Notes: a model not told the origin generated them from the sequence alone. A stretch of 64,000 nucleotides of DNA from a virus (IMGVR_UViG_3300049448_000340:1-64000); one strand, 5' to 3'. Shown: positions 22,977-31,762, numbered from the stretch's first letter. Made by a program: numbers and translations.

Positions 22977-23297
22977 ATGAAGATCAGAGCCCTCAAATAT
23001 GGGACTCTAGAGGTAGTCGGAGCCGTCGAAATCCAGGACATGCAGATGTCCAGCGCCCATGCCTTCAAGCTTGAGGACAAGCCGGTCCCAGAGATGGTAG
23101 CTTGTGGCAAGACTCCCTACTGGATCGACGACGAGAACAATCCTATTGTCGAGTACGACGGAGGCACCTGGGATATGCGCTCCACTCGGATGGAGTTCTT
23201 CCTGGAGGTCCCGGAGGAGTTCATCGGCCGACTGCCTGGCTGGATCCGCATGCCTCCTAAACCGATCATGGTCCTCGGCGACTTTACAAACTGCTGA
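22977..23297 (+). CDS. Hypothetical protein, 106 aa
   Basis: Unrecognised, beta-rich, preceded by TGAGGAGTAA. Its ending (RLPGWIRMPPKPIMVLGDF) carries a Pro-Gly-Trp motif also seen at the C-terminus of ThyX and near the N-terminus of the RNR here; this is probably chance. Confidence 0.7.
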   Translation: MKIRALKYGTLEVVGAVEIQDMQMSSAHAFKLEDKPVPEMVACGKTPYWIDDENNPIVEYDGGTWDMRSTRMEFFLEVPEEFIGRLPGWIRMPPKPIMVLGDFTNC

Positions 23298-23308
23298 CGG
23301 CTAGTCCG

Positions 23309-23641
23309 ATGGCAAATCCTGAGGCGTACACGACCTATCTCGGGAATTCCTACTACGAATGGACTTCCTTCGAGAGAGGGTTTGATGTACCGACAGCCTT
23401 CATGGAGTCTGTTCGAGTTGGCTTCCACATGCCGAGGTGTGACATGTGCCAGGACTTCCCTGAGAAGCTCGAGATAGGTAGGCTCGTTAGGCCACTCATC
23501 CACGAGCCCTCAGGGCGAATTATCCACATGCAGCATCTCGATACCGAAGTTCGGATCGAATGCCACGGCCATCGCTGGAGCTTCCAAGGGTCCCAAGCTG
23601 CTGCCTACCTAAACGCCATGTTCGAGCCTGGACCCGGCTAG
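23309..23641 (+). CDS. Hypothetical protein, 110 aa
   Basis: Unrecognised; contains a single CDMC pair near residue 44 and a Cys-His at about 88, which could bind one zinc ion. Lies 11 bases after the previous gene and 3 before the next. Confidence 0.65.
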   Translation: MANPEAYTTYLGNSYYEWTSFERGFDVPTAFMESVRVGFHMPRCDMCQDFPEKLEIGRLVRPLIHEPSGRIIHMQHLDTEVRIECHGHRWSFQGSQAAAYLNAMFEPGPG

Positions 23642-23644
23642 CTA

Positions 23645-24157
23645 ATGGCAACCGGTAAGGCAGTAGACCGCTACAAGGACAAGCGTACGCTTGATTGGCG
23701 TAGGCGCACTACGTATACGATCTGGTACCACATTGTACGCAGGTGCTACGAGCCTATGCATGACTCGTACTGGGAGTATGGAGGAAGAGGGATATGTGTA
23801 CATGAAGAATGGCTCTATTCTCCATACTCTCAACAGCCGAGGACAAAGGCTGAGGCTTTCCGAAACTTCGTGCGAGACGCAGGTCTTCGCCCAGGACAAC
23901 ACGTCTCATTCGATCGCATTGAGGTCAACGGCCATTATGAGCCGGACAATACCCGTTGGGCAAACGGTCACGTTCAGGCCAGAAACAAGCGGAACAGTCT
24001 ATACATTGACGACCCAGATAATCCCGGCACCAAAATTCCGGTTGCCGACCTAGCCGACCGTATGAAAATCCCATATCAGAAGCTCAGGTACATGCTGAAG
24101 TCCCAAGGACGCTGGCCAGGAGATGTCAACGATGGAGAGGTGGATCAAGGTGAGTGA
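23645..24157 (+). CDS. HNH/AP2-type homing endonuclease-like protein
   Basis: Shows the pattern of phage HNH nucleases with an AP2-like module: TIWYHIVRRCYEP, YGGRGICVHEEW, VSFDRIEVNGHYEPDNTRW and QARNKRNS, in that order. The catalytic core is FDRIEVNGHYEP near residue 100. Such genes are often free-standing selfish elements that insert between phage genes. The C-terminal 35 residues overlap the next gene. Confidence 0.8.
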   Translation: MATGKAVDRYKDKRTLDWRRRTTYTIWYHIVRRCYEPMHDSYWEYGGRGICVHEEWLYSPYSQQPRTKAEAFRNFVRDAGLRPGQHVSFDRIEVNGHYEPDNTRWANGHVQARNKRNSLYIDDPDNPGTKIPVADLADRMKIPYQKLRYMLKSQGRWPGDVNDGEVDQGE

Positions 24158-24347
24158 CCTGCCTGACCTATACCAGGTCTGGTGTCAGGAGTTCACAGCA
24201 GGTCTAATAATCGACACATCGGACAACCGCTGTGTCAGTGCAGCACCAATACTAGCGACACGACACAAGTTCATCGGTAAGTCCCTCAAGTACATTCAAA
24301 ACGTCTGCCACAACAGACGCTGGACGCTGGAGAAGCTCAGCCAATAA
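24123..24347 (+). CDS. Hypothetical protein, 74 aa
   Basis: Unrecognised; overlaps the endonuclease gene by 35 bases. CCAGGAG precedes the ATG. It has a basic C-terminus. Confidence 0.6.
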   Translation: MSTMERWIKVSDLPDLYQVWCQEFTAGLIIDTSDNRCVSAAPILATRHKFIGKSLKYIQNVCHNRRWTLEKLSQ

Positions 24348-24359
24348 AGGAGGAGTGAC

Positions 24360-24683
24360 ATGGCACAGTCAGTTGACCTGAGTGAGAAGAGGTATTGGTA
24401 CAAAGAGACAGTCGTCAAGTTCGGCAAGTTCAAGGGTGAGGATTACACCTGTGGACAGATCATGGCACTGGAGCCCTCATACCTGATCTGGTGCGACGAG
24501 AACATCGAATGGTTTAACCTCGACGAGGACTTCCGGATGGAAGTCGAAGAAGCCGTCGAGCGTGAACGGGAACACAAAAGGTCAGAGCGTCGAGGCAGTC
24601 GAGGTCGTCGGGCTCCGACTATCGTCGACCTGACTACCGGTCGCGAGTCCAACGGCATAGACGACGACGAGATCCCCTTCTGA
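24360..24683 (+). CDS. DUF3820/ExoX C-terminal-like protein, 107 aa
   Basis: The first 65 residues match the small DUF3820-type domain that also ends ExoX-like exonucleases: VVKFGKFKGEDY, CGQIMALEPSYLIWCDEN. A charged linker and Arg-rich tail follow, then an acidic IDDDEIPF end. The tip resembles the acidic tails of SSB-type proteins, so it may bind partner proteins at replication forks. AAGGAGGAG precedes the start. Confidence 0.7.
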   Translation: MAQSVDLSEKRYWYKETVVKFGKFKGEDYTCGQIMALEPSYLIWCDENIEWFNLDEDFRMEVEEAVEREREHKRSERRGSRGRRAPTIVDLTTGRESNGIDDDEIPF

Positions 24684-24697
24684 GCAGCAGGACTAAC

Positions 24698-24796
24698 ATG
24701 ATGTGTTGGGCAATCGGTATACTGTTTATAATAGCTGTACTCGTCGCAGCATTTGCCTTCCCCGATAAAGGAGGAGACTACAGTTCTCGCAGATAG
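24698..24796 (+). CDS. Very small membrane protein, 32 aa
   Basis: MMCWAIGILFIIAVLVAAF then a short hydrophilic tail: one transmembrane helix. The ATG lies 14 bases after the previous stop. It sits upstream of an intrinsic terminator. Evidence is the helix and the placement only. Confidence 0.45.
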   Translation: MMCWAIGILFIIAVLVAAFAFPDKGGDYSSRR

Positions 24797-24818
24797 TCCA
24801 TAGTCCTCAAGGGAGAAG

Positions 24819-24845
24819 AGCCGGGTTCAGCCCGGCTATATTTTT
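24819..24845 (+). terminator. Rho-independent terminator
   Basis: Hairpin AGCCGGG (24819-24825), loop TTCAG, CCCGGCT (24831-24837), followed by ATATTTTT. This is a strong canonical terminator that separates the operon from P3 from the next promoter at 24880. Confidence 0.85.
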
Positions 24846-24879
24846 GCCCTATCTCCTAAAAGGCCCCAAAAAATACCTG

Positions 24880-24909
24880 TTGAGGTCCCATAGGAACTTA
24901 TTATATAAT
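24880..24909 (+). promoter_or_regulatory. Phage promoter P4
   Basis: TTGAGG at 24880-24885, an 18-base spacer (TCCCATAGGAACTTATTA) and TATAAT at 24904-24909, with an upstream CAAAAAATACC tract. The TCC...GGA arrangement in the spacer matches P2. Confidence 0.85.
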
Positions 24910-24965
24910 ATACTCAAGAATCTTAATTTACCACTACGACATCAACCAAGAGAGGAGCGAGTAGC

Positions 24966-25409
24966 ATGCGCGTATTTCGGCAGGGCGATGTCCTGATTCG
25001 GGAAGTCCCGAAGGATCATATCCCAATGATGCTAAGCGGGACGCAGACGGTCAAGCGCGACCAGCGCACTGGCAAGGTGACGTTGGCGTACGGGGAGGTC
25101 ACCGGCCACCACCACACCTTCTCGGATAAGTCGAAGGTCAACATGTTCGCGAAGGCCGGCGAGGCCGAGATGTTCGAAGGCCCCTCAGGCGGCAATAGCG
25201 GAGCTCGCGAGCTGGCTAAGCTCCGTCACGGGGTCGAAAGCGATCCCCTGATGGATCCGACCCTCCGCCGCTTCATCGACGTCCAGTCGGAAGTGGCCTT
25301 ACTGGAGCACCAGGAGCACACCACGATCGAGGTGCCCAGGGGTTTCTACGAGGTTGTGATCCAGCGGGAATACGCTGGTCGTCAGGAAATCAGGCGCGTG
25401 GCGGATTAG
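24966..25409 (+). CDS. Conserved phage hypothetical protein, 147 aa
   Basis: First gene after P4 and strongly biased to G/C-ending codons, suggesting high expression. It has a QGDVLIREVP opening, LAYGEVTGHHHTF near residue 48 and VALLEHQEHTTIEVPRGFYEV near 115, a pattern I know from unannotated phage proteins. The His-rich centre could bind a metal. The TAG stop lies in a hairpin. Confidence 0.75.
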   Translation: MRVFRQGDVLIREVPKDHIPMMLSGTQTVKRDQRTGKVTLAYGEVTGHHHTFSDKSKVNMFAKAGEAEMFEGPSGGNSGARELAKLRHGVESDPLMDPTLRRFIDVQSEVALLEHQEHTTIEVPRGFYEVVIQREYAGRQEIRRVAD

Positions 25410-25523
25410 CTGTCGCTCGCACGAACGAACGGCAGCTACGCCTGATTTGGCGGGAGGGGCCTTACCGATGTCACTGCGATCTGAGGGTTGCGCAGCTAGC
25501 GTGTCACGCTGGGACTTGTAGGC
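25407..25523 (+). other. Stop-codon hairpin and structured 114-base gap
   Basis: TAGCTG (25407-25412, including the stop codon) pairs with CAGCTA (25433-25438). A second small hairpin, AGCG-TGTCA-CGCT, lies near 25500. No promoter or gene is seen. The gap may stabilise the upstream mRNA or control the 477-aa gene, whose start has no obvious ribosome binding site. Confidence 0.4.
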
Positions 25524-26957
25524 ATGGACTCCTCCCGTCACCTCGAGGATTTTGTAGCATCTCTCAGTAAAGGAGAGATTGTCCTCTCATACCTGAACCT
25601 TGCTGGGATCGAACGAAAGGCGATCGCACACATGAACGAAGTTGTCGACTACTTCTTCAATACACAGCCTGCAGACCGTGCGACAGCGGAGAGGGCTATC
25701 CTCACTTTCCACCACCATGCTAACGTCCATGGAAACCAAAATGAGTGGCTGGACCAGAAACCACAGTTCATCTGGTGTCAGTCTCCCCAAGCGATGGTCG
25801 TCATCTCCAAGGTCCTCAGCGACATCCATGAAGGCACTCGGCCAGTAAAGCCCTCAGGGATGCGTCCAGGCCCGGGCGCCAAGATCCACGCACCTGCGCG
25901 ACTTCAGAACTCGGTCCGGGGAGACACTCCTGTCGAGTATCTAATCGGACAGGCCACAGATGTCTTTGACTCCCGAGGACTGGACATCAGCTTAAGGGCT
26001 ATGGGGACAGTCTCAGGACACTGGTCCTCGACCGTGGAGAACGAGACGCTAGACAGCCTGTTTCGCGGAACCAGAAGAGGAGGCTCGGTCCTACGAGGAA
26101 CTTGGCCATGGAGCCTGGAGAACATTGCAAGCCAAATCAGGTTCTCGATTAAGACCAACCCGGATACTACCTTGTACTCTGAGCAGGGGGGTAACGGGAA
26201 AGACGGGGAGTTAGTTGAACGCAGCCTAGCAGCTACCGAACCACATCTGTCACAGATCAAGCTTGACCCCAAGTTCTACGGGCGGAGGCTCAAGCTGAGG
26301 CATGCATGGTTAGGACAACATGCAGTAGACGATCACTCCTATACAGATCTTGCATGGGCGCTACGTAGGTCATGTAACTGGGTCATGGACTATGGCTCAT
26401 TCGTGTTCTGCTGCGAGCGTCCTGCAGAGATTCACTACCAAGACCTCGGCACAGGAACTACAAGGTATCGGCTCCACAATGAGAATGGGCCTGCAGTTAG
26501 GTTCCACGACGGCTGGCAGATGCATGTGCTTAGTGGAGTCGGTGTACCAGACTTCGTTGTCGAGAAACCCCACTTGATCACTACATTCAAGATCAACCGA
26601 GAAGGGAACCAGGAAGTCCGGCGGATCATGATCGACCGCTTCAAGTTCGGCGAGCAGCCCTCAGGGATCGCCGCTTACGTGATCGCCTGTGGAGCAAAGC
26701 GCATCAGCCATGACGAACGCTGGGGAACCCTCTGGAGGTTCAGGAACGCACAGCTTGCGAGATCGATGGGCGAGATCGAGGACGAGACATACGTCATGCT
26801 CGAGGTCGTTAATCGCTCTCCAGAACCCGATGGGTCGTTCAAACGCTACTACTTGCGGGTTCCGCCTAACATGCGCACGGCACATCAAGCGGCAGCCTGG
26901 ACATTCGGGTTCACCGGTGCAGAGCTCGACCTCTACTACCCCTTACAGGAGTCGTAA
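25524..26957 (+). CDS. DUF6745-like protein, 477 aa
   Basis: The C-terminal 170 residues follow the pattern of DUF6745: HNENGPAVRFHDGWQMHVLSG, then INREGNQEVRRIMIDRF, HDERWGTLWRF and a closing YYLRVPPNMRTAHQAAAWTFG. The N-terminal half is helical and unrecognised. The family is mostly bacterial and of unknown function; a phage copy is unusual. Its size and position among accessory genes would fit a host-interaction protein. The ATG at 25524 lacks a good Shine-Dalgarno. Confidence 0.65.
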   Translation: MDSSRHLEDFVASLSKGEIVLSYLNLAGIERKAIAHMNEVVDYFFNTQPADRATAERAILTFHHHANVHGNQNEWLDQKPQFIWCQSPQAMVVISKVLSDIHEGTRPVKPSGMRPGPGAKIHAPARLQNSVRGDTPVEYLIGQATDVFDSRGLDISLRAMGTVSGHWSSTVENETLDSLFRGTRRGGSVLRGTWPWSLENIASQIRFSIKTNPDTTLYSEQGGNGKDGELVERSLAATEPHLSQIKLDPKFYGRRLKLRHAWLGQHAVDDHSYTDLAWALRRSCNWVMDYGSFVFCCERPAEIHYQDLGTGTTRYRLHNENGPAVRFHDGWQMHVLSGVGVPDFVVEKPHLITTFKINREGNQEVRRIMIDRFKFGEQPSGIAAYVIACGAKRISHDERWGTLWRFRNAQLARSMGEIEDETYVMLEVVNRSPEPDGSFKRYYLRVPPNMRTAHQAAAWTFGFTGAELDLYYPLQES

Positions 26958-26960
26958 CAG

Positions 26961-27875
26961 ATGTCCTTCAGGCAACCAATGCTTGCAGTAGATACGTCTC
27001 TAATGTATCTGGAGAGCCTCTTCGTAACCACCAACGATGCCTTCTACATGTCAACTAAGTTTGACGGAATTAGGGGGTCCGTAGTTGACGGAGTTCTAGT
27101 CTCCAGAACCCTGAAGTTTATCCCTAACTACTACATCCGGTCGATCCTAAGTCGGCCAGAATTCGAAGGCTTAGATGGCGAGTTGGTGGTAGGGGCACCT
27201 TGTGGCGAAGGAGTTATGTCCCGATCGAGCTCGGGAGTGATGTCAAGAGAAGGCAGACCCGACTTCAAGTTTTACGTATTTGACAAGCATGATCTTGACG
27301 GAGTCTTCATGGACCGTCACGAGTACCTACAGACCAGACCTTGGATGGGACATCCCGGGGCGGAGTTCATCGAGTTAGTAGATCAGCATCTGGTGACCTC
27401 AATCGATCAGGTGGCGGAACTGGAAGAACGGTTTGTAACCGAGGGGTATGAAGGGGCGATTCTCAAGTGGGTAGCATCTCCTTACAAGCAGGGAAGGTCG
27501 ACCCTGAGAGAACGTTACATGATGAAGCTAAAGCGCTTCAAGGACTCTGAGGGTACAGTTACCGGCTTTGAGGAGTTGATGCACAATGACAACGAGGCGA
27601 CAATCGACGATAGAGGCTACACTAAGAGGAGTAGCCATAAGGACAATAAGCGACCTGGCAACACTCTTGGAAAGCTCGTCATACAAGATCTCCACAGACC
27701 CGAGTGGACTCCTAAAGTTGGAACTGGCTTTGATGCCGAAACCAGGAAGGAGATCTGGGACAACCAGGAACAGTACCTCGGCAAAATCGCCAAGTATAAA
27801 TACCTCCCAGTCGGAACCCTCGAGCAACCCAGACACCCAGTCTTCCTCGGCTTCCGTGACTCCTCCGACCTCTGA
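26961..27875 (+). CDS. ATP-dependent DNA ligase
   Basis: Nucleotidyltransferase motif I is KFDGIRG, with the adenylated Lys near residue 33. GLDGELVV (motif III) lies near 71 and EGYEGAILKW (motif IV) near 160. The MMKLKRF segment near 190 is motif V. At 304 residues it is a minimal phage ligase. It seals nicks in replication and recombination. Starts 3 bases after the previous gene. Confidence 0.9.
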   Translation: MSFRQPMLAVDTSLMYLESLFVTTNDAFYMSTKFDGIRGSVVDGVLVSRTLKFIPNYYIRSILSRPEFEGLDGELVVGAPCGEGVMSRSSSGVMSREGRPDFKFYVFDKHDLDGVFMDRHEYLQTRPWMGHPGAEFIELVDQHLVTSIDQVAELEERFVTEGYEGAILKWVASPYKQGRSTLRERYMMKLKRFKDSEGTVTGFEELMHNDNEATIDDRGYTKRSSHKDNKRPGNTLGKLVIQDLHRPEWTPKVGTGFDAETRKEIWDNQEQYLGKIAKYKYLPVGTLEQPRHPVFLGFRDSSDL

Positions 27876-28029
27876 GGAGTGTCCTGGAGTCCGAGGTAAA
27901 TGTTGGGATCTAGGGCCGTCGTTTCCTACATGCCCGGCAAAGGACTGTCCAAAGATAGGAGCGGGCCGATCAGGTTACCGAGCACCGCTGGGACCTAGCT
28001 TCATCACCAGAAATGTGAGCCGTCAATGA
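27856..28029 (+). CDS. Small cysteine-rich protein, 57 aa
   Basis: A GTG-started frame overlapping the ligase end by 20 bases. Four cysteines (C at about residues 9, 15, 25 and 30) could form a zinc site. Its TGA overlaps the next ATG (ATGA), which supports a real gene. No clear ribosome binding site; GTG is inferred. Confidence 0.45.
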   Translation: MTPPTSEECPGVRGKCWDLGPSFPTCPAKDCPKIGAGRSGYRAPLGPSFITRNVSRQ

Positions 28030-28472
28030 AGACCTCCAACCGTGGTGTACAGAAGAAAGCAAAGACGTGGAGACTGACCCCAAAGGGTGAGGAGGCCGTA
28101 GATCGTCTCGTACCTCAAGAGTGCAAGTACATAAGGGTACCTGCCTTTGGGGTAGCAGCTGCTCGGATGCGCGAGATCCGATTGTGGCTTGGCCAGTTCG
28201 ATGATCGAAAGCTCGAGCAGATCCTCAGGGCCAATGTCGCCGGGATTATGGGACCCAACAATAGGGTGGCAGCAAGACTTGAGGGGGAGAAGGCAGGTGA
28301 CTACGAGTTCTCCGGGAGGGAAGATGCCATCGAACAACTCGTCTCGCTCGGGTTCTCCCACTCCTACTCCCCAGGGCAGCTTGAGGCGAGGGCGTCGGAA
28401 GAGCTCCGACTCCAACGACTATACACTGGAGGAACTGAAGGAGATCAAGGACCTAGTGCTGGGTCAAGTTGA
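28026..28472 (+). CDS. Hypothetical protein, 148 aa
   Basis: Basic N-terminus, helical centre (residues 45-75) and a C-terminal part that overlaps the next gene. ATGA overlap with the cysteine-rich gene. Not recognised. Confidence 0.65.
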   Translation: MKTSNRGVQKKAKTWRLTPKGEEAVDRLVPQECKYIRVPAFGVAAARMREIRLWLGQFDDRKLEQILRANVAGIMGPNNRVAARLEGEKAGDYEFSGREDAIEQLVSLGFSHSYSPGQLEARASEELRLQRLYTGGTEGDQGPSAGSS

Positions 28473-28620
28473 GTTCCTTGATTCGGAGCTTGACAATCCC
28501 CAGAACACTACAGACCTAGAGTTCGAGCGGACGAAACATCTAAGGCAGTACGAGATATGCAGTCGAATTCTAACCAAGACAGTCGAGAAGATCAAGCAGC
28601 TCGTTTCATCAGGGGAATGA
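28324..28620 (+). CDS. Helical hypothetical protein, up to 98 aa
   Basis: The second half (from about 28421: YTLEELKEIKDLVLGQVEF) is a typical charged helix with a second helix ending KTVEKIKQL. The start is uncertain: ATG 28324 would overlap the previous gene by about 150 bases. Its TGA overlaps the Fic start (ATGATG), indicating translational coupling; it may be a Fic partner. Confidence 0.5.
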   Translation: MPSNNSSRSGSPTPTPQGSLRRGRRKSSDSNDYTLEELKEIKDLVLGQVEFLDSELDNPQNTTDLEFERTKHLRQYEICSRILTKTVEKIKQLVSSGE

Positions 28621-29117
28621 TGCAGTCGGAGGCCCTTGAGGACTTCATCCGTGAAAGTAATATCATAGAGGGCATTATCAAGCCGAAGGACATCCAAGAG
28701 ACGGCCGCTTACATGTCTCTCTTAGGGCTGAAGAGAATGACGTTGCACATTCTCAACAGGTTCCAAGAGATAATCGCTCCAGACAAGCCTCTCAGACGTC
28801 TAAAGGGCATGGACGTCTATGTCGGCAACCATATTCCTCCGCCAGGAGGATCAAACATCGTCGAGATGTACGAAGAGATCATCCTGATGGCCAACCAGGA
28901 TGAAGATCCTTGGAAGGTCCATCTCCTCTTCGAGGATCTACATCCGTACATGGACGGCAACGGTCGTACTGGTCGAGCCTTGTGGATGTGGCAGATGCAC
29001 AAGCAGGGCCGCGATCCGTTCCAGCGGTCATTCCTCCACCAGTTCTACTACGACACCCTCTCACGCACCAGGGCAGGAATAGCCTATGCAAAGCCAGCTG
29101 ACCCCGGCCAAGGTTAA
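28620..29117 (+). CDS. Fic-domain protein with N-terminal inhibitory motif
   Basis: Complete Fic motif HPYMDGNGRTGR near residues 108-119 (catalytic His, anion-binding GNGR, second Arg). SNIIEG near residue 13 matches the [ST]xxxE[GN] inhibitory helix whose Glu blocks ATP in class II Fic proteins. Fic enzymes transfer AMP or other groups to proteins; here the activity would be self-restrained. The ATG at 28620 overlaps the upstream stop, with AGGGGA just before. It could modify a host target, such as a translation or defence protein. Confidence 0.85.
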   Translation: MQSEALEDFIRESNIIEGIIKPKDIQETAAYMSLLGLKRMTLHILNRFQEIIAPDKPLRRLKGMDVYVGNHIPPPGGSNIVEMYEEIILMANQDEDPWKVHLLFEDLHPYMDGNGRTGRALWMWQMHKQGRDPFQRSFLHQFYYDTLSRTRAGIAYAKPADPGQG

Positions 29118-29751
29118 CACGGACGAAGGGTGCGGAGATTGCGCCCTATGTTGCAAGCTGCTGCACATCGACCCGGAGCCTGCTGTTGCCCAGATGACCC
29201 AGGGGCAGGTAGACTTCCCCGAGAAGCCCTGGAACACCTGGTGCAAGCACTGCAAACCGGGACACGGAGGAGGCTGCCGGATCTACCCTGTGAGACCTCA
29301 GGCTTGCGTGACCTTCCAATGCATCTACCTACAGTCCTTAACTCGGGATGACGTACCCAAACTGGAGTACAACCTTAAGCCGAAAGTTTCTCACGTAGTA
29401 CTGATGGGTTCGGTACAGGACAATATGGTTCTGTTCGCCCACTGTGACCCGGCCTACCCGAGAGCCTGGCGTAACGAGCCAATGCGCTCGCACCTGATCA
29501 ATGTCTCCAACCTAGGATGCACTGTTATCATCGTAGTAGGGCGAGACCACTACGTGATGACGAAAGGCCGACCGACGGTGAAGATGACGGAGGAGCAGGC
29601 CCTTGAACTATCTAAGAATAAGTTCATCAAGCAGGGGTCGGACGGACAGCTCCATATCGGGCTTCTGGATTCCACAGTTGCATCTACTGATAGTCGGCTT
29701 GTCCCGCGCCCTGTACCTCGGGCCGACTACGACTACGACAACAAGAGATAG
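29086..29751 (+). CDS. YkgJ-type cysteine-cluster protein
   Basis: CGDCALCCKL near residue 16, then WCKHCKPG, CRIYPVRPQAC and C in FQC: this is the YkgJ/CxxCxxCC zinc or iron cluster pattern. The family is widespread and of unknown function; some members are linked to Fe-S or oxidation chemistry. The start overlaps the Fic gene by 32 bases; AGGA precedes it. Confidence 0.75.
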   Translation: MQSQLTPAKVNTDEGCGDCALCCKLLHIDPEPAVAQMTQGQVDFPEKPWNTWCKHCKPGHGGGCRIYPVRPQACVTFQCIYLQSLTRDDVPKLEYNLKPKVSHVVLMGSVQDNMVLFAHCDPAYPRAWRNEPMRSHLINVSNLGCTVIIVVGRDHYVMTKGRPTVKMTEEQALELSKNKFIKQGSDGQLHIGLLDSTVASTDSRLVPRPVPRADYDYDNKR

Positions 29752-29753
29752 CT

Positions 29754-31148
29754 ATGAAGCCTTTACTGGTCACACCCCGAGACTATCAGATCGAGGGGGC
29801 CCAGAAGCTTGTCAAGAATAAGAAGGTTATTCTTGGCGACGAGATGGGCGTCGGCAAGACAGGTACAGCAGCTCTGGCTTGGCGCGAGATCGGGATGAAG
29901 GGGCCTGCTCTGCTGATCGGGCGTCCTGCAGCTCAAGCTGTATGGATCCAGCAGGCCGATCAATGGGGCATCCAGCCTCCGATGACCATTACAGGTACTC
30001 CCAAGCAGCGACAGGCTATCTGGGAGGACATGGACTATACCTGGTTTGGGTCCTGCACCATCCAGGTCCTACGCAACGACCTCAACAGCGGGATTGCACC
30101 TAAGGGTCTGCCTGTACTCATCTACGACGAAGTTCATCGAGCCAATAACCGCAAATCAGAAAACTGGGCTACCCTGAAGAAGGTAGCGTGCGAGTACTTC
30201 TGGGGCCTAACAGGGTCGCCAATGCGTAAAGGGTTCTGGGATCTCTGGGCGCTGTTAAACCTCTGCGATCCTAAGGCCTTCTCGTCCTACTGGAACTACG
30301 TCCAGACCTTCGGCTTAACGCAAAGGGACGAGATGGATCATTGGGAGGTCTTATGCCTCAATCCTGCAGCAGCAACAGCCTTTGGCAGGAAGATCTATCC
30401 CCACTTCATCCGCAGGGAGAAAAAGGACGTCCTTCCTGAGCTACCTCCGAAGCAGCGCATTCTAGACCGTCGCATCCCAGAGATGCAACCACGGCAGCTA
30501 AAGCTTTATAAACAGCTGGAGTCCGAGCTCATCGGGGAGCTTAGTGACGGCGAAATCATCATCGCCCAGAACCAGCTTGTCAAGCTCCTCAGGCTAAGGC
30601 AGATCCTGTGTACGCCGAAGATCCTCGATCCTTCATTCCCAGAGTGGGGCGCAAGCCTGGAGTACCTGGGGGATATGATCGAGGAGACACAAGACCACCA
30701 TTTCGTAGTATACACTCCATTTGCAGAAGCCATCCAGTACATTTCTGCATTCCTCTCAACGAGACTGCCCGACACGCCTGTATTCTCATTCAGAGGGGGT
30801 GTGATGAACCCCCAGCAGATCGTCGACCATGCAAAGAGCTTCAAGGAGACCAGAGGCATCGCGGTCTGCTCAATCGCCTTCGCTGAGTCGTTCGAGCTGA
30901 CTCCCGCTGAGTGGGCCTACTTCAATGGGTTCAGTTGGAGTTTAATCGAGAACCTCCAAGCGGAAGATCGTCAGCATAGGATGACGACTACGGCCAGTAT
31001 CTCGTATTACTACCCGATGCATGTTGGGGGTGTAGACCTTGAGCTGATGGCTCCTGTCCTCGACGAGAAAGCCGGCCACACCCTCGACGTCTATCGTACG
31101 CACAAACGTCTCAGAGACGTCCTAATCCGAGCTCGCGACAACAGGTGA
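29754..31148 (+). CDS. SNF2-type (superfamily 2) DNA helicase
   Basis: Begins LVTPRDYQIEGAQKL, the Q-motif style of SNF2 proteins. Motif I is GDEMGVGKT near residue 28, motif II DEVH near 124, motif III LTGSP near 155 and motif VI QAEDRQHRM near 402. At 464 residues it is a compact phage helicase/translocase. It may remodel DNA-protein complexes or move replication forks. Confidence 0.9.
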   Translation: MKPLLVTPRDYQIEGAQKLVKNKKVILGDEMGVGKTGTAALAWREIGMKGPALLIGRPAAQAVWIQQADQWGIQPPMTITGTPKQRQAIWEDMDYTWFGSCTIQVLRNDLNSGIAPKGLPVLIYDEVHRANNRKSENWATLKKVACEYFWGLTGSPMRKGFWDLWALLNLCDPKAFSSYWNYVQTFGLTQRDEMDHWEVLCLNPAAATAFGRKIYPHFIRREKKDVLPELPPKQRILDRRIPEMQPRQLKLYKQLESELIGELSDGEIIIAQNQLVKLLRLRQILCTPKILDPSFPEWGASLEYLGDMIEETQDHHFVVYTPFAEAIQYISAFLSTRLPDTPVFSFRGGVMNPQQIVDHAKSFKETRGIAVCSIAFAESFELTPAEWAYFNGFSWSLIENLQAEDRQHRMTTTASISYYYPMHVGGVDLELMAPVLDEKAGHTLDVYRTHKRLRDVLIRARDNR

Positions 31149-31152
31149 CCGA

Positions 31153-31350
31153 ATGGCGGATGTAACGACAAGAGCTATCAGTCTCAGCGAGGAAGATCGG
31201 CAGCTGACCTTACTAGCTCTGGCTTTATGTTCTTTACTGAGACCGGGGTTCGATACAGCTCTGAGGCTAATTGCTGACCAGCTTCAGGGCGGATACATGT
31301 TCGAAGAGTTCAAAAGGTTTAATAGCGACGTAGTAAAGCCGAAGCCGTAG
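31153..31350 (+). CDS. Hypothetical protein, 65 aa
   Basis: Unrecognised helical protein 4 bases after the helicase gene. No motif seen. Confidence 0.6.
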   Translation: MADVTTRAISLSEEDRQLTLLALALCSLLRPGFDTALRLIADQLQGGYMFEEFKRFNSDVVKPKP

Positions 31351-31369
31351 TTCATCATGAAAGTCCGTC

Positions 31370-31726
31370 ATGGCATTGATCTACCGCAGGCTCGCTTTGA
31401 TAGCGGGGGCCCGAGCTGAGATCCAGCCCTTGGCGAGAGCCTGGGGAGTACTCATCTGGGGTCACATTGGGAGGTACAACCTGAGAGCACTGGAGTGCTA
31501 CCCCCAGCTCAAAGAGGCCCGAGCGAGACGGAGAGAGGTAAACGGTGACGGTGTTGCGTTGGTAGAGTCCGTAGAGAACATTCTTTATCCCCTTTCAGCC
31601 TATACAGCAATGTACGATACTGAAGTACACAAGCCTCCGCCCCTACCTCCGACGGAGAAGGACCTCCAGCCCTTTAGCCGCGTGGAAGATGTCTACGACC
31701 TGCCTAGGTTACGGAAACGCGGTTGA
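31370..31726 (+). CDS. Hypothetical protein, 118 aa
   Basis: Unrecognised; Arg-rich helical first half, Pro-rich stretch near residue 90 (KPPPLPPTEKD). Last gene before promoter P5. Confidence 0.6.
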   Translation: MALIYRRLALIAGARAEIQPLARAWGVLIWGHIGRYNLRALECYPQLKEARARRREVNGDGVALVESVENILYPLSAYTAMYDTEVHKPPPLPPTEKDLQPFSRVEDVYDLPRLRKRG

Positions 31727-31762
31727 CACAGTTTTCGACAAAGGTAGACCATAAAATTGACC

